Position numbers and translations under genes: made by a program
The notes under the pieces: generated by a model
The model's input: only the letters and a program-made list of their open reading frames with translations
What the model was told of the DNA's origin: nothing
Databases searched by the model: none
NCBI RefSeq assembly: GCF_038004425.1
Contig: NZ_JBBORC010000001.1
Location: 1,837,001-1,901,000 of the forward strand
Length of the DNA: 64,000 nt
Direction of reading: 5' to 3'
DNA from: Solibacillus sp. FSL W7-1464
Lineage (GTDB): Bacteria > Bacillota > Bacilli > Bacillales_A > Planococcaceae
Part shown: one piece after another, positions 25,534 through 34,453 of the stretch
Layout: every line of letters begins with the position of its first letter
Position numbering within the stretch: position 1 is the stretch's first letter

Positions 25534-27099
25534 GTGGTGAATGATTTGGGAAACGCTTCAAATGAAAAAGTGATTCAATTATTGGAAGAACAATTAGCCT
25601 ACACAAAAGAACAAAATAAAAATTTAACCAAACAAATTGAAGCATTGACTGAACAAATTCGCCAATTAACAAAAGCTTTATACGGTTCTAAATCAGAAAA
25701 ATCAAAGTATCAAGCACCAGATGGACAAGGCTCATTATTTGAAGACGATCCGTCTTTTAACGAACCTGAGCAAACAGAAGAACAAAGCACCGAAACGGTT
25801 AGTTATACGGTTACTCGTAAAAAGACAAATAAAAAACGAAATGACTCGTTTCATGAGGATATAGAAATTGAAGAAATTCATCATCACCCAGCCAACTTAG
25901 CTTGTGACTGCTGTCTTGGGGAGATGGTAGAGTTCAGTTCAACGTTGATACGTGAAGAGGCAAAATTTATTCCAGCCTCCCTGAAGCGTGTGCAACATTT
26001 TGAACATGTGTATGAGTGCAAAACGTGTAAAAACGATGCCCTACTAAAAGCTCAAATTAAACGAGGTAAAGCACCGCAAGGTCCAATCCAAAGAAGCATT
26101 GCCGGTCCTACTGTTTTGGCAAAGCTTATCTACGATAAGTTTATCCAGTACTTACCTCTTTACCGTCAGGTAAATGAATGGGAGCGCCATGGACTACATA
26201 CAAATGATAAAAATCTATCCAATTGGGTAATACGTGTGGCAGAGGATTGGCTTCAACCGCTTTATAATTTGATGAACCAATTATTAACGGCAAAATCTGT
26301 GTTGCATATAGATGAAACCTATGCACAAATAATTAAGCGTTCAGATGGAAAGCCAGCTCAATCAAACGCTTATAACTGGGTATGTCGCAGTGTACAAAGT
26401 GAAGGTCCCATTATCGTTCTATTTAAGAGCGCTCTTTCTCGAGGGCGCGCTGTATTAGAAGATTTAATTAAGGGATTCAAAGGCACTGTGATCTGTGATG
26501 GGTATTCAGCTTACGGTCAATTACCTCATGTTCAATTCGCCAACTGTTGGGCTCACGTACGCCGTTATTGGCTAAAAGCCGATAGTAAAAATGGACGAAT
26601 AGGCGTGCAGTATTGCGATCGGCTGTTTCATATCGAACGAAAAATCAAACATCTTTCACCGGAAGAGCGCGTGCAAGTTCGCCAACAGGAAGCAAAACCG
26701 ATCGTCGATGAATTTATGGATTGGATTGATCGTTCGCCTTTCTTCGGTAAAAATGCCATTGCGAAAGCAGCTGAATATACATTAAGCCGTTCATCGGAGT
26801 TAAAGGTTTTCCTTGAAAATGGGTATGTCGCCATTGATAACAATCCCGCTGAAAATGCCATTCGTCCAAATGTCATTGGTCGCAAAAACTGGCTCTTCTC
26901 CGTGAGTGAAGCAGGTGCTAATGCGAATGCCATTTGTTTGAGTTTGGCTGAAACGGCCAAAGCAAACGGAATTGATTTTTATCAGTACTTGGTAAAGCTG
27001 ATGACGGAATTACCTAATATATCGTTTCATCAACAACCTGAGATTTTACATAATTACATGCCATGGTCAGAAAATATTCAAGCCACATGTGCAAAATAG
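25534..27099 (+). CDS. tnpC: IS66 TnpC transposase
   Basis: A 521-residue transposase. N-terminal coiled coil (residues 10-50), Cys motif CDCCLG and CKTCKN, DDE residues in HIDETYAQII, CDGYSAYG and NNPAENAIRPNVIGRK. Start is GTG (25534 or 25537) with a weak RBS. Ends 85 bases before the right end of the element, where an inverted repeat CAGCTAACTGAAA / TTTCAGTTAGCTG may act as a terminator. Confidence 0.92.
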   Translation: MVNDLGNASNEKVIQLLEEQLAYTKEQNKNLTKQIEALTEQIRQLTKALYGSKSEKSKYQAPDGQGSLFEDDPSFNEPEQTEEQSTETVSYTVTRKKTNKKRNDSFHEDIEIEEIHHHPANLACDCCLGEMVEFSSTLIREEAKFIPASLKRVQHFEHVYECKTCKNDALLKAQIKRGKAPQGPIQRSIAGPTVLAKLIYDKFIQYLPLYRQVNEWERHGLHTNDKNLSNWVIRVAEDWLQPLYNLMNQLLTAKSVLHIDETYAQIIKRSDGKPAQSNAYNWVCRSVQSEGPIIVLFKSALSRGRAVLEDLIKGFKGTVICDGYSAYGQLPHVQFANCWAHVRRYWLKADSKNGRIGVQYCDRLFHIERKIKHLSPEERVQVRQQEAKPIVDEFMDWIDRSPFFGKNAIAKAAEYTLSRSSELKVFLENGYVAIDNNPAENAIRPNVIGRKNWLFSVSEAGANANAICLSLAETAKANGIDFYQYLVKLMTELPNISFHQQPEILHNYMPWSENIQATCAK

Positions 27100-27842
27100 C
27101 CAGCTAACTGAAAAAAATTTCAGTTAGCTGGCCGTTCGTCGTGCGTACCGTGAAGGTGCGCTATTTTTTATATTTCGGGCTTACGATTAAACCTTTCAAT
27201 TTCCCCAATTTCAGAAACAATCGTGGCAGCGATTTTTTTTCCGATTCCAGGAATTGATTGGATAATCTTAGATTCTTCAATACTTTTTGTTAAAACATCT
27301 ATCTCATTTTCAAGTAGGGATAGATGTTTTTTGTATTCAAAGAGCATATTAACATACATATCTAAACTTAGGGAAAGACTAATATAAAGCCTTCTGAAAA
27401 GGGTTTTGAGCTGCTGCAGTCATTAGCTTTTCGGCCTGTTGATTTGCCCATTATAGAGAACGAGAATTACAGAATTCTTTTATTTTAGTTGTTAATACTT
27501 CATTATTGGCTTTCAATATATCTTTTGATGTAGGAAATGCCTGTAGTATTTTTAAAGAAACATCCGAATATAAGTCTCCAAAAACATTACTATATTCAGG
27601 GAAAACTTGATCTAAAACTGTAGGGGTTTAACGCTCGAATAAGGGTATCATGCCCGCCACTCCAAATGAAGCCGAGCTGTGCGTCTGAAAAATACACAGT
27701 GGGTTAAGTGGCTCACTATTGGGTTGCGATATATACACAAATCAATGACGAAGGATTATTCTTCTTTTCTAATCTAAATAAAAATGGTTAAATAGTCTTA
27801 AGGGAGACGAATATTACTGTAGATTAACGGAGGGGAAACTAA

Positions 27843-28178
27843 ATGAATTTAAAATTACAAAGGCGGGAAATTGGTGATTTACTCTATGGATTTATTGAAG
27901 GTGAAATCGATACTCATACAGCACCAATATTAAAAGATGAATTAGGGTTAATTGTTTTGTCGGACGGTTTGATTATAAAATTAGATTTATCCAAAGTAAC
28001 TTATATGGATAGTAGTGGCCTTGGTGTACTTGTAGCCTTCTATAAGAAAGTAATTAAAGAAAACACTTCACTAATATTTATTAACCCATCTGCAAAATTA
28101 ACAAGAATATTTAATATAACGGGCCTTAGTCAGTTTATAGATATTGAAGTAAAAAACGAGAAAATTCTAGAAGTGTAA
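27843..28178 (+). CDS. STAS-domain protein, paralogue of 20470
   Basis: A 111-residue RsbV/SpoIIAA-type STAS domain with VTYMDSSGLGVLV kept. It shares most residues and the flanking start region (ATGAATTTAA, GGAGGGG RBS) with the gene at 20470. Differences cluster at the C-terminus. No anti-sigma kinase is nearby. The pair flanks lgt and the nested IS cluster, suggesting segmental duplication. Confidence 0.85.
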   Translation: MNLKLQRREIGDLLYGFIEGEIDTHTAPILKDELGLIVLSDGLIIKLDLSKVTYMDSSGLGVLVAFYKKVIKENTSLIFINPSAKLTRIFNITGLSQFIDIEVKNEKILEV

Positions 28179-28271
28179 TTAATATTAAAAGTAATAACGA
28201 TGATTACCTATTGTTTTTTGAATAAAAAAACAATGTCTCGAAATAATTCGAAGTCCAATGGAGTGATAAAT

Positions 28272-28297
28272 AAAAAAGAGGGCGATAAACACCCTCT
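28272..28297 (-). terminator. Terminator of Mn-catalase gene
   Basis: GAGGGCG / CACCCTC stem (one G-U) with a T6 tail on the minus strand. Confidence 0.82.
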
Positions 28298-28332
28298 ATA
28301 GTTTGAAGTCTTTTCAATTGAAACTTTAGCTT

Positions 28333-29196
28333 TTATTCTTGTGTATAGTTTGCTGATTCCGTTGAGGGAGCAGCCTCTCCGGGAATTGGTGTATTATGAA
28401 TATAAGCGGGTGCTTGCCCCAGTTTAGGTACTTGTCCCATTGCTTCAGGATTTGCAATATATTCAAAATTAGCCTGCTTATCCATACTTGGTCCGGAAGC
28501 CCATCGCCCTTGTGAACTTTCTTCCCCTTTTGAGAAGTTCATAAAAGAGTAAGAGACTTGCTGTTTTTCAAGTCCTTGTGGGAAGGTACTAGGAACAATT
28601 GGCTTTTGTTTTTGTTCTAACTCTTCTATAGCAGCCATCCATTGATTTTGGTGCATTGTATCCCGAGCAATTAAAAATGATAGCATATCTCTTATACCGG
28701 GGTCTGTTGTAGACTCATATAATCTTACTACTTGTAATCTTCCTTGAGATTCAGCGTTAAGATTTGCACGAAAATCCGCCAAAAGATTGCCGCTAGCAAT
28801 CGTATAGCGTGAATTCCACGGGTAACCCACACTATCTGTTGGGGTTGCACCTAGTCCGGAAACAATAACATGTTGTGGATTCATTCCACCTAAGACGGCT
28901 CCTATTAGAGGATCTTTAGCAGCTTGTTCTTGTTCATTCACGGGAGCTCCATCAAGTAACTGGGCAATCATTGTGGTAATCATTTCGACATGTGCGATTT
29001 CTTCAGTACCGATATCTAAAAGCATATCTCGATATTTTTCTTCTCCTCGACAGTTCCAACCTTGAAATAGATACTGCATCATAACCGTTATCTCACCGAA
29101 TTGTCCACCTAAAATTTCTTGAAGTTTTTTTGCATAAACCGGATCTGGTCGTTCTGGTTTAGCATTATATTGTAATTCTTTAATATGGTAGAACAT
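28333..29196 (-). CDS. Manganese catalase, CotJC/YdbD-like
   Basis: A 287-residue dimanganese catalase (2 H2O2 to O2 and water). The ferritin-like core shows ligand motifs: QFGEITVMMQYLFQ, TEEIAHVEM and LNAESQGRLQVVRLYE, then TMHQNQWMAAIEELE. The C-terminal 80 residues are proline-rich as in spore-associated members (YdbD, CotJC). Strong RBS AAGGAGGGG. Monocistronic. Peroxide defence at the spore surface is inferred from family habits. Confidence 0.9.
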   Translation of the reverse strand: MFYHIKELQYNAKPERPDPVYAKKLQEILGGQFGEITVMMQYLFQGWNCRGEEKYRDMLLDIGTEEIAHVEMITTMIAQLLDGAPVNEQEQAAKDPLIGAVLGGMNPQHVIVSGLGATPTDSVGYPWNSRYTIASGNLLADFRANLNAESQGRLQVVRLYESTTDPGIRDMLSFLIARDTMHQNQWMAAIEELEQKQKPIVPSTFPQGLEKQQVSYSFMNFSKGEESSQGRWASGPSMDKQANFEYIANPEAMGQVPKLGQAPAYIHNTPIPGEAAPSTESANYTQE

Positions 29197-29349
29197 TAAA
29201 AGCCCCTCCTTTAATTTTCCTTTTTATTTTAGACATTAAAATTCATTTTTAATCCTAAACCTTTTTAGGATTGTTTAATCATTGAATAGTGATAATAAAT
29301 TTGGAGAAGCTATTATTAATTCTTTTAATGAACGGTGGTTATCTGTTAG

Positions 29350-29973
29350 ATGGAATGGGATTATATATGGAAAGCTATATTAGTTGTTGTTGCGGGAACA
29401 GTTCTCTTGAGAATTGCAGGCAGGAAGACAATTTCACAAATGACATTGGCTGAAACAGTTATTATGATTGGAATTGGGTCATTACTTATTCAACCTGTAG
29501 CCGGTAAGGATATTTGGACAACCATATTAGTTGGAGGTGTGCTTGTTGGGACACTGTTAGTGATGGAATATATTCAAATAAAATCTGATATTATTGAAAA
29601 ATTAATTACAGGTAAAGCAAAAATTGTAATAGATAATGGAAAATTGAATAAACAAAATTTAAAGAAACTTAGGTTATCCGTAGACCAACTGGAAATGAAA
29701 TTGAGGCAAAATAGTGTATCTAAAATAAGTGACGTGAAATGGGCAACATTAGAACCGAATGGTCAATTAGGTATTGAGTTAAAACAAGATGCTCAACCTG
29801 TAACGAAAAAGGATTTCGAAGAATTTAAAAGAAATATGATTAGTTTAATAACTAATAATTCTCAAGATAATCATACAAATGAAGTAACCAATGAAGGAAA
29901 TAATCAAGAAAATATATTCTTAGAAATTCAGAACAAGGGTCACCAGTCGCCACCACCAAAGGACCTACAATAA
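29350..29973 (+). CDS. DUF421/YetF-family membrane protein
   Basis: A 207-residue protein: three N-terminal membrane segments (residues 5-25, 33-52, 58-78) with the motif RIAGRKTISQMTLAE, then a cytoplasmic YetF domain (residues 80-170) and an Asn-rich tail. Several YetF-like proteins of B. subtilis are linked to spore and stress properties; biochemistry is unknown. RBS is weak (GGTGG). A bidirectional terminator follows. Confidence 0.83.
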   Translation: MEWDYIWKAILVVVAGTVLLRIAGRKTISQMTLAETVIMIGIGSLLIQPVAGKDIWTTILVGGVLVGTLLVMEYIQIKSDIIEKLITGKAKIVIDNGKLNKQNLKKLRLSVDQLEMKLRQNSVSKISDVKWATLEPNGQLGIELKQDAQPVTKKDFEEFKRNMISLITNNSQDNHTNEVTNEGNNQENIFLEIQNKGHQSPPPKDLQ

Positions 29974-30083
29974 TAGGGACTGTGTTCATTGGATACAATG
30001 ATAATATTATTGTGACGCTAACTATAACTCCACCACTACTTATAAGATTTAATTTAGGGAAGTGAACGAGTATATAATACTGA

Positions 30084-30124
30084 AAAGCATCTGTTGGTTT
30101 ACTCTATGCACAGATGCTTTTTTA
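30084..30124. terminator. Bidirectional terminator
   Basis: AAAGCATCTGT / ACAGATGCTTT, 11-bp stem, with T-rich tail on the plus strand and TTTT on the minus strand; serves the converging genes 29350 and 30134. Confidence 0.85.
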
Positions 30125-30133
30125 ATAGGTCCT

Positions 30134-30676
30134 TTATTCAATAGTTTCAAGATAGCGGTATAGTGTCGATTTACTAATGCCTGTCTCATTTTTAATATCT
30201 AAAAGTGTAAATTTCCCGGACTGATACATATCAATCGCTTTCTTCACATTATCATCGGATTTTTTAGGGCGCCCGATAGATTTACCTTTCGCTTTTGCAT
30301 CCGCCATACCTAAAGTAGTCGATTGCTTAACGATATCGCTTTGAAATGTTAAAAAGAAGTGTAAAACCTGTTCAAGCGATTTTCCGAGTAATTGTGTAGA
30401 TGTAATATTTTCCTCCATGAAATGAAGCGTGACTTGATCACGTTTACAAATTTTAAGTAACTCCTCTAAATGCCTCGTAGAATCGGCAATACTAAAGAAA
30501 CGTAGTACTTGAATCGTATCTCCTTTTTCTATTGCCATGAGTAATTCTTCAAGAGCTATCCGCTTTTTTGCACGGCCATGATTTTCAGTGAAAACTTGGT
30601 CACAATTCATTAAAGCAGCCGTTTGTATGTGCATACCTTCATCGTTGTATAGTGGTCGTTGATAACCGTAAATCAT
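30134..30676 (-). CDS. Resolvase-like DNA-binding protein lacking catalytic residues
   Basis: A 180-residue protein with the fold of small serine recombinases (resolvase domain 1-125, then GRPKK hinge and a C-terminal helix-turn-helix, TGISKSTLYRYLE). The canonical YARVS start reads YQRPL, so the nucleophilic serine is absent; the LDRLGR region reads RFFSIAD and the ER pair of the long helix is QSDIVK. Catalysis is therefore unlikely and a DNA-binding regulatory role is inferred. Divergent from sulP with a palindrome between. RBS GGAGTG. Confidence 0.78.
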   Translation of the reverse strand: MIYGYQRPLYNDEGMHIQTAALMNCDQVFTENHGRAKKRIALEELLMAIEKGDTIQVLRFFSIADSTRHLEELLKICKRDQVTLHFMEENITSTQLLGKSLEQVLHFFLTFQSDIVKQSTTLGMADAKAKGKSIGRPKKSDDNVKKAIDMYQSGKFTLLDIKNETGISKSTLYRYLETIE

Positions 30677-30695
30677 TCATTTCACTCCATTTTCG

Positions 30696-30719
30696 TCCCA
30701 TAAAGGTTCCTTTTTGGGA
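30696..30719. promoter_or_regulatory. 24-bp palindrome in the recombinase-like/sulP divergent region
   Basis: TCCCATAAAGG and CCTTTTTGGGA form a near-perfect dyad (10 of 11) around TT, between two divergent starts. Candidate operator for the HTH protein at 30134 or for sulP control. A possible -10 (TATGAT) follows at 30729. Confidence 0.5.
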
Positions 30720-30769
30720 AAAGTATGCTATGATATTCTAGGAATTTATTTTATATGAAGGAGAATATC

Positions 30770-32197
30770 ATGCAAAGTTTAAAACAACAATGGTTCGGTA
30801 ATGTACGTGGAGACATCTTATCAGGGATTGTCGTGGCATTAGCGCTCATTCCAGAAGCAATTGCCTTTTCCATCATTGCTGGTGTCGATCCAATGGTCGG
30901 ACTTTATGCGTCATTTTCTATTGCAGTTATTATAGCATTTGTTGGTGGCAGACCGGGAATGATATCTGCTGCAACTGGCGCAATGGCATTAGTTATCGTT
31001 AATTTAGTAGCAGATCATGGATTACAGTATTTATTAGCAGCCACAATTTTAACAGGGGTTATACAAGTACTATTTGGCGTGTTTGGCATTGCGAAATTAA
31101 TGCGCTTTATTCCGAATTCAGTTATGTTAGGTTTCGTGAATGCTTTAGCGATTCTTATTTTTATGGCACAAGTACCCCATTTTTTAGGTGAAGGGACAAT
31201 GACGTATGTTTTTATAGCCGTTACATTACTTATCGTCTATATATTGCCACGTTTCTTTAAAGCGATTCCAGCTCCATTAATCGCGATTATATTATTAACA
31301 GCAGTCACATTTATGTTTAATGTGGAATTAAAGACAATTGGGGATTTAGGTTCAATTACACAGAGCTTACCAAGCTTTTTCATTCCAGATGTACCGTTAA
31401 ATTTAGAAACATTGTCGATTATTTTCCCATATGCACTTGCACTGGCATTAGTTGGCTTAATGGAATCTCTGATGACGGCTCAAATTGTCGATGATATGAC
31501 AGATACGAAATCAGACAAAAACCAAGAAGCACGTGGACAGGGAATTGCAAACTTAATTAACGGTTTCTTCGGTGGGATGGCTGGTTGTGCAATGATTGGC
31601 CAATCGATTATTAATGTCAAATCTGGTGGGCGAGGTCGCCTATCTTCACTTGTTGCAGGTTTATTCTTAATGTTCTTGATTTTAGTACTTGGGAATGTTG
31701 TAGTAGATATCCCAATGCCTGTACTTGTAGGAATTATGATTATGGTGAGTATCGGTACATTTGATTGGGGTTCGTTTAAATATCTTGCAAAAGCGCCTCG
31801 GACAGATGCGATTGTGATGCTTGCTACAGTTGCAGCAGTTGTATATACACACAACTTAGCAATTGGCGTTGTTCTGGGAGTAATTTTAAGTGCATTATTC
31901 TTCGTAGCATCGATTTCAAAGGTTCGTATCCATCAGAATAGAGGTGTGTTTATTGTAGAAGGGCCACTGTTTTTCGCATCGACACAAAACTTTATTCAAA
32001 CGCTTGAAGAAGCAAAAGAAAATTATGTCACGATTGATTTAACAAGTAGTCATTTATGGGACGAATCCGCTGTTGGTGCTGTTGTAAAAGTCGTCACAAA
32101 GCTGGAAGAGCAGGGTAAGACAGTAAAAGTCATCGGTATGAATCCTGCGAGTGAAAAGCTCTATAAACAATTATTAAATGTTAGTGTGTCACATTAA
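30770..32197 (+). CDS. SulP-family anion transporter
   Basis: A 475-residue transporter: about 12 membrane segments with the opening [20 protein letters not shown], and a C-terminal STAS domain (about 390-475; [20 protein letters not shown]). SulP proteins carry sulfate, bicarbonate or other anions, often with Na+ or H+. Start at 30770 is chosen for AAGGAG 7 bases upstream; an in-frame ATG at 30755 overlaps that RBS. It is followed after 13 bases by a universal stress gene, a common pairing for bicarbonate-type SulPs. Substrate not decidable from sequence. Confidence 0.9.
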   Translation: MQSLKQQWFGNVRGDILSGIVVALALIPEAIAFSIIAGVDPMVGLYASFSIAVIIAFVGGRPGMISAATGAMALVIVNLVADHGLQYLLAATILTGVIQVLFGVFGIAKLMRFIPNSVMLGFVNALAILIFMAQVPHFLGEGTMTYVFIAVTLLIVYILPRFFKAIPAPLIAIILLTAVTFMFNVELKTIGDLGSITQSLPSFFIPDVPLNLETLSIIFPYALALALVGLMESLMTAQIVDDMTDTKSDKNQEARGQGIANLINGFFGGMAGCAMIGQSIINVKSGGRGRLSSLVAGLFLMFLILVLGNVVVDIPMPVLVGIMIMVSIGTFDWGSFKYLAKAPRTDAIVMLATVAAVVYTHNLAIGVVLGVILSALFFVASISKVRIHQNRGVFIVEGPLFFASTQNFIQTLEEAKENYVTIDLTSSHLWDESAVGAVVKVVTKLEEQGKTVKVIGMNPASEKLYKQLLNVSVSH

Positions 32198-32210
32198 AGG
32201 GGGATTCTTT

Positions 32211-32624
32211 ATGTATCAGCATATTTTATTAGCGGTTGACGGTTCTGAAAATGCTGTGCGTGCAGCTAAAGAAGCAGTGAAAATTGCTTCAGATGCTTCA
32301 TTAATTGAAATGATATATGTTGCAGATTTTGAAAAGGCAAAAACCGAAGTTTTACATGCAAAGTCCAGCGAAAGTTTAATGTTGGAGCGTAAACGTAAAA
32401 TAGCGCCAATAGAAGAAGTTTTAAGATCCGCTGGTAAGCAATTTAAATTAACAATTTTACATGGTACACCAGGCCCTGAAATTGTGAAATATGCTAATGA
32501 GAAAAAAGTTGATCTTGTTATCATAGGTAGCCGTGGCTTGAATTCATTACAGGAAATGGTATTAGGTAGTGTAAGCCATAAAGTAATGAAGCGTGTTCAT
32601 TGCCCAGCATTAATTGTGAAATAA
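32211..32624 (+). CDS. Universal stress protein UspA family
   Basis: A 137-residue USP domain starting YQHILLAVDGSENA and ending with the ATP-binding pattern GSRGLNSLQEMVLGSVS, so it is probably of the ATP-binding type. Start at 32211 with AAAGGGGG RBS. Cotranscribed with SulP; may adjust its activity. Confidence 0.9.
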   Translation: MYQHILLAVDGSENAVRAAKEAVKIASDASLIEMIYVADFEKAKTEVLHAKSSESLMLERKRKIAPIEEVLRSAGKQFKLTILHGTPGPEIVKYANEKKVDLVIIGSRGLNSLQEMVLGSVSHKVMKRVHCPALIVK

Positions 32625-32701
32625 CGTGATGTAATTAAAAAGTACTTATCACCTTTTGCACCCCAAAAAGTTAAATATTATATATTAAGTTAGGCAACTT
32701 C

Positions 32702-32746
32702 AGGATTGAATTCGGTATTGTACCGGACTCAATCCTTTTAATTTTT
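32702..32746 (+). terminator. Terminator of sulP-usp operon
   Basis: AGGATTGA / TCAATCCT outer stem plus TTCGGTA / TACCGGA inner stem around TTG; tail TTTAATTTTT. Confidence 0.9.
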
Positions 32747-32935
32747 CTATAATCCGTTTGTGATTATAATACAATCGTAGATACACTTACTGCCCACTTG
32801 TATTTGTAAACCCAGACACATAAGACGTAATAGGGATTGTGCCTGGAGAATACTAACTGAGGCTAGATAAACGGCTTTAGAGAAAAAAGGTTTATTAAAT
32901 ACTTTAACTTATTAAAGAAATAAGCTGCGAATAAG

Positions 32936-32985
32936 AAAGAGTATGTTTTGATTAATCTTAATCAAAACGCTCTTCTTATTGTTTG
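32936..32985 (-). terminator. Likely terminator of the membrane-protein gene
   Basis: AAGAG...TGTTTTGATTAA pairs with TTAATCAAAACGCTCTT with a small bulge; T-rich on the minus strand. The rest of 32747-33024 shows no gene. Confidence 0.55.
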
Positions 32986-33024
32986 AGATTAATAAGATTA
33001 ATTAAACTTTATTACAAAGCAGCA

Positions 33025-33852
33025 TTAATCAAGATTAATATCCTTGTTAGGTAATCTATTGAGTCCCTCTAGTTTAAAATTTACCGAAATATCATAATCA
33101 TTTTGAAATGAATGTTTAACAGTACTTCTTCCAATGTAAATGTCAGTATCCTTTTCATATTTATTATTAAATGAATCATAATAGGTTACTAATACTTTCA
33201 TTCTAGGAATTAATTTAGAGTCAAAATGAATACAATTTAAGAGTATAGCAATATTAAAAATCGCTTGATGACTTTTATTTAATAGAAAAGAAACTGATTG
33301 CTCTGGTCGTATATAATTAAAAGACTGATTATCTGTTGAATCCATATCATAATTGTGCATAGACTTCTTTTTAAAATCTTCACCGTATTCATACTGAAAA
33401 AATTCCATACCGTAATCAGTATACAAATTTCGTAAATTAAAAATTTTATCCTTATCCAATTCTATTAATTCATTGAGATAGTCTTTTTCAATATATGCCT
33501 TGAGTGATACATACTTTGCCACACCATTTCCAATATTCGTTATTTTAACTGGTAGAGGATTAACCTCACTGAATGAATCTCCAATGTTATTGCTCCATGA
33601 GGCAGCAAATAAGATTTCTTCATTTTGAAAATTAACAAATAACTCAACCGGTTCGATAAATAAATCTGGTTCTTGTGAATGTGTTCTTTGTAATTGCATT
33701 TCATAAACTTGTCTAACAACAGCCTTTAAATTAATCATAGTAAGTATAACGGTTATTACTGCAATAATAACCCCAAATATTGTGAAAATAGAAACTAAAT
33801 TTTGTAGCAAATTTGATTCTGAATTTAAAAAATTAAGAAATTCATCTATCAA
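33025..33852 (-). CDS. Membrane-anchored protein of unknown function
   Basis: A 275-residue protein, not recognised. One strong membrane segment near residues 17-42 (LVSIFTIFGVIIAVITVILT), then a mostly soluble beta-rich domain of about 230 residues with alternating hydrophobic strands. TTG at 33852 is preferred as start, 7 bases after GGAGG. AT-rich like the neighbours. It lies next to the XRE-DGQHR pair, same strand as the XRE gene but with a terminator between, so it could be an independent cargo gene or a membrane effector. Confidence 0.6.
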   Translation of the reverse strand: MIDEFLNFLNSESNLLQNLVSIFTIFGVIIAVITVILTMINLKAVVRQVYEMQLQRTHSQEPDLFIEPVELFVNFQNEEILFAASWSNNIGDSFSEVNPLPVKITNIGNGVAKYVSLKAYIEKDYLNELIELDKDKIFNLRNLYTDYGMEFFQYEYGEDFKKKSMHNYDMDSTDNQSFNYIRPEQSVSFLLNKSHQAIFNIAILLNCIHFDSKLIPRMKVLVTYYDSFNNKYEKDTDIYIGRSTVKHSFQNDYDISVNFKLEGLNRLPNKDINLD

Positions 33853-33925
33853 AAGTCTTCCTCCCTGCAACTAATGTTTAATTGTATTATATCAATTCCA
33901 TATAGTAAGTGATAATAACCAGGAT

Positions 33926-33957
33926 AAAAAAACAGCAATTCCATGATGGAATTGCTG
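33926..33957 (-). terminator. Terminator of XRE regulator gene
   Basis: Perfect 11-bp stem CAGCAATTCCA / TGGAATTGCTG with 3-base loop and T7 on the minus strand. Confidence 0.93.
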
Positions 33958-33979
33958 CTCTAACTATATAGATACATAT

Positions 33980-34327
33980 TTATTTATACATTTGTTTTAT
34001 TTCTTGAACAATATTAATAATTCTACTTATTTCACGCTCATTAAAGTCATTCATTATGTTTAATAATACCTTTAGCTTCTCTTGCTTATTAAAAAATTGC
34101 TCATCAATGTCTAATCCTTCAAACTTTAATAATTCGATCGGTGATATTTCTAATCCATGCGCTATTTTTTCAAGTGTTTGCATAGTAATATTGCGTTCTC
34201 CACGCTCAACACCTGCTAAGTAAGTGGTATGTAAACCGCATTTTTCGGCCAATTCTTCTTGCGTTAAACCATTAATTTTCCTAACTTCTCTAATGTTTGC
34301 ACAAATAACTTTAATTAGTTCTGACAT
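33980..34327 (-). CDS. XRE-family transcriptional regulator
   Basis: A 115-residue regulator with an N-terminal helix-turn-helix (residues 9-63: IREVRKINGLTQEELAEKCG, TYLAGVERGERNIT) and a C-terminal helical part of the SinR/phage-repressor kind. RBS GAGGTG. Divergent from the DGQHR gene with 126 bases between, suggesting that it controls that gene and itself. Confidence 0.88.
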   Translation of the reverse strand: MSELIKVICANIREVRKINGLTQEELAEKCGLHTTYLAGVERGERNITMQTLEKIAHGLEISPIELLKFEGLDIDEQFFNKQEKLKVLLNIMNDFNEREISRIINIVQEIKQMYK

Positions 34328-34394
34328 TTTATCACCTCACTTTAAGATTATGTGAGATTTAAAAATCCAAAAGATAACCATAAGCGCAAAAAAC

Positions 34395-34423
34395 TTGAAT
34401 ACTATACGTAAAAGTATTATTAT
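34395..34423 (+). promoter_or_regulatory. Promoter and dyad before the DGQHR gene
   Basis: TTGAAT (34395) and TATTAT (34418) with a 17-base spacer. The dyad AATACT-N9-AGTATT (34398-34418) overlaps both boxes and is a candidate binding site for the divergent XRE protein. Confidence 0.5.
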
Positions 34424-34453
34424 ACTTAGTAGTAACAAAAAGGAGTTAAGAAA

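Larger units (their letters stand above)
24860..27184 (+). mobile_element. IS66-family element 2
   Basis: Ends begin GTAAGCCCG(T/A)AAT; 8-bp duplications GATTAAAC flank it (24852-24859 and 27185-27192). It carries a short first gene, tnpB and tnpC. It sits 75 bases from element 1, inside the same IS110 transposase relic. Internal sequence differs from element 1. Confidence 0.95.
22077..27620 (-). pseudogene. IS110-type transposase relic split by two IS66 elements
   Basis: Three minus-strand fragments (27193-27620, 24785-24859, 22077-22349) join in frame when both IS66 elements and one copy of each target duplication are removed: EIGEIERFN + HPKKLVAFAGLDPSVFESGTFK + GTYNRITKRGSSRL...QALYMAVK. 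The C-terminus is complete (stop at 22077), but the N-terminal DEDD catalytic domain is missing beyond about 27620, and a frameshift and a stop occur around 27385-27460. Not related closely to the intact IS110 element at 16275. Confidence 0.88.

Noticed and set aside
33926-33957. Perfect 11-bp palindrome as a CRISPR repeat or attachment site
   Set aside because: It occurs once and is followed by T7 on the minus strand right after the XRE gene, so it is a terminator.
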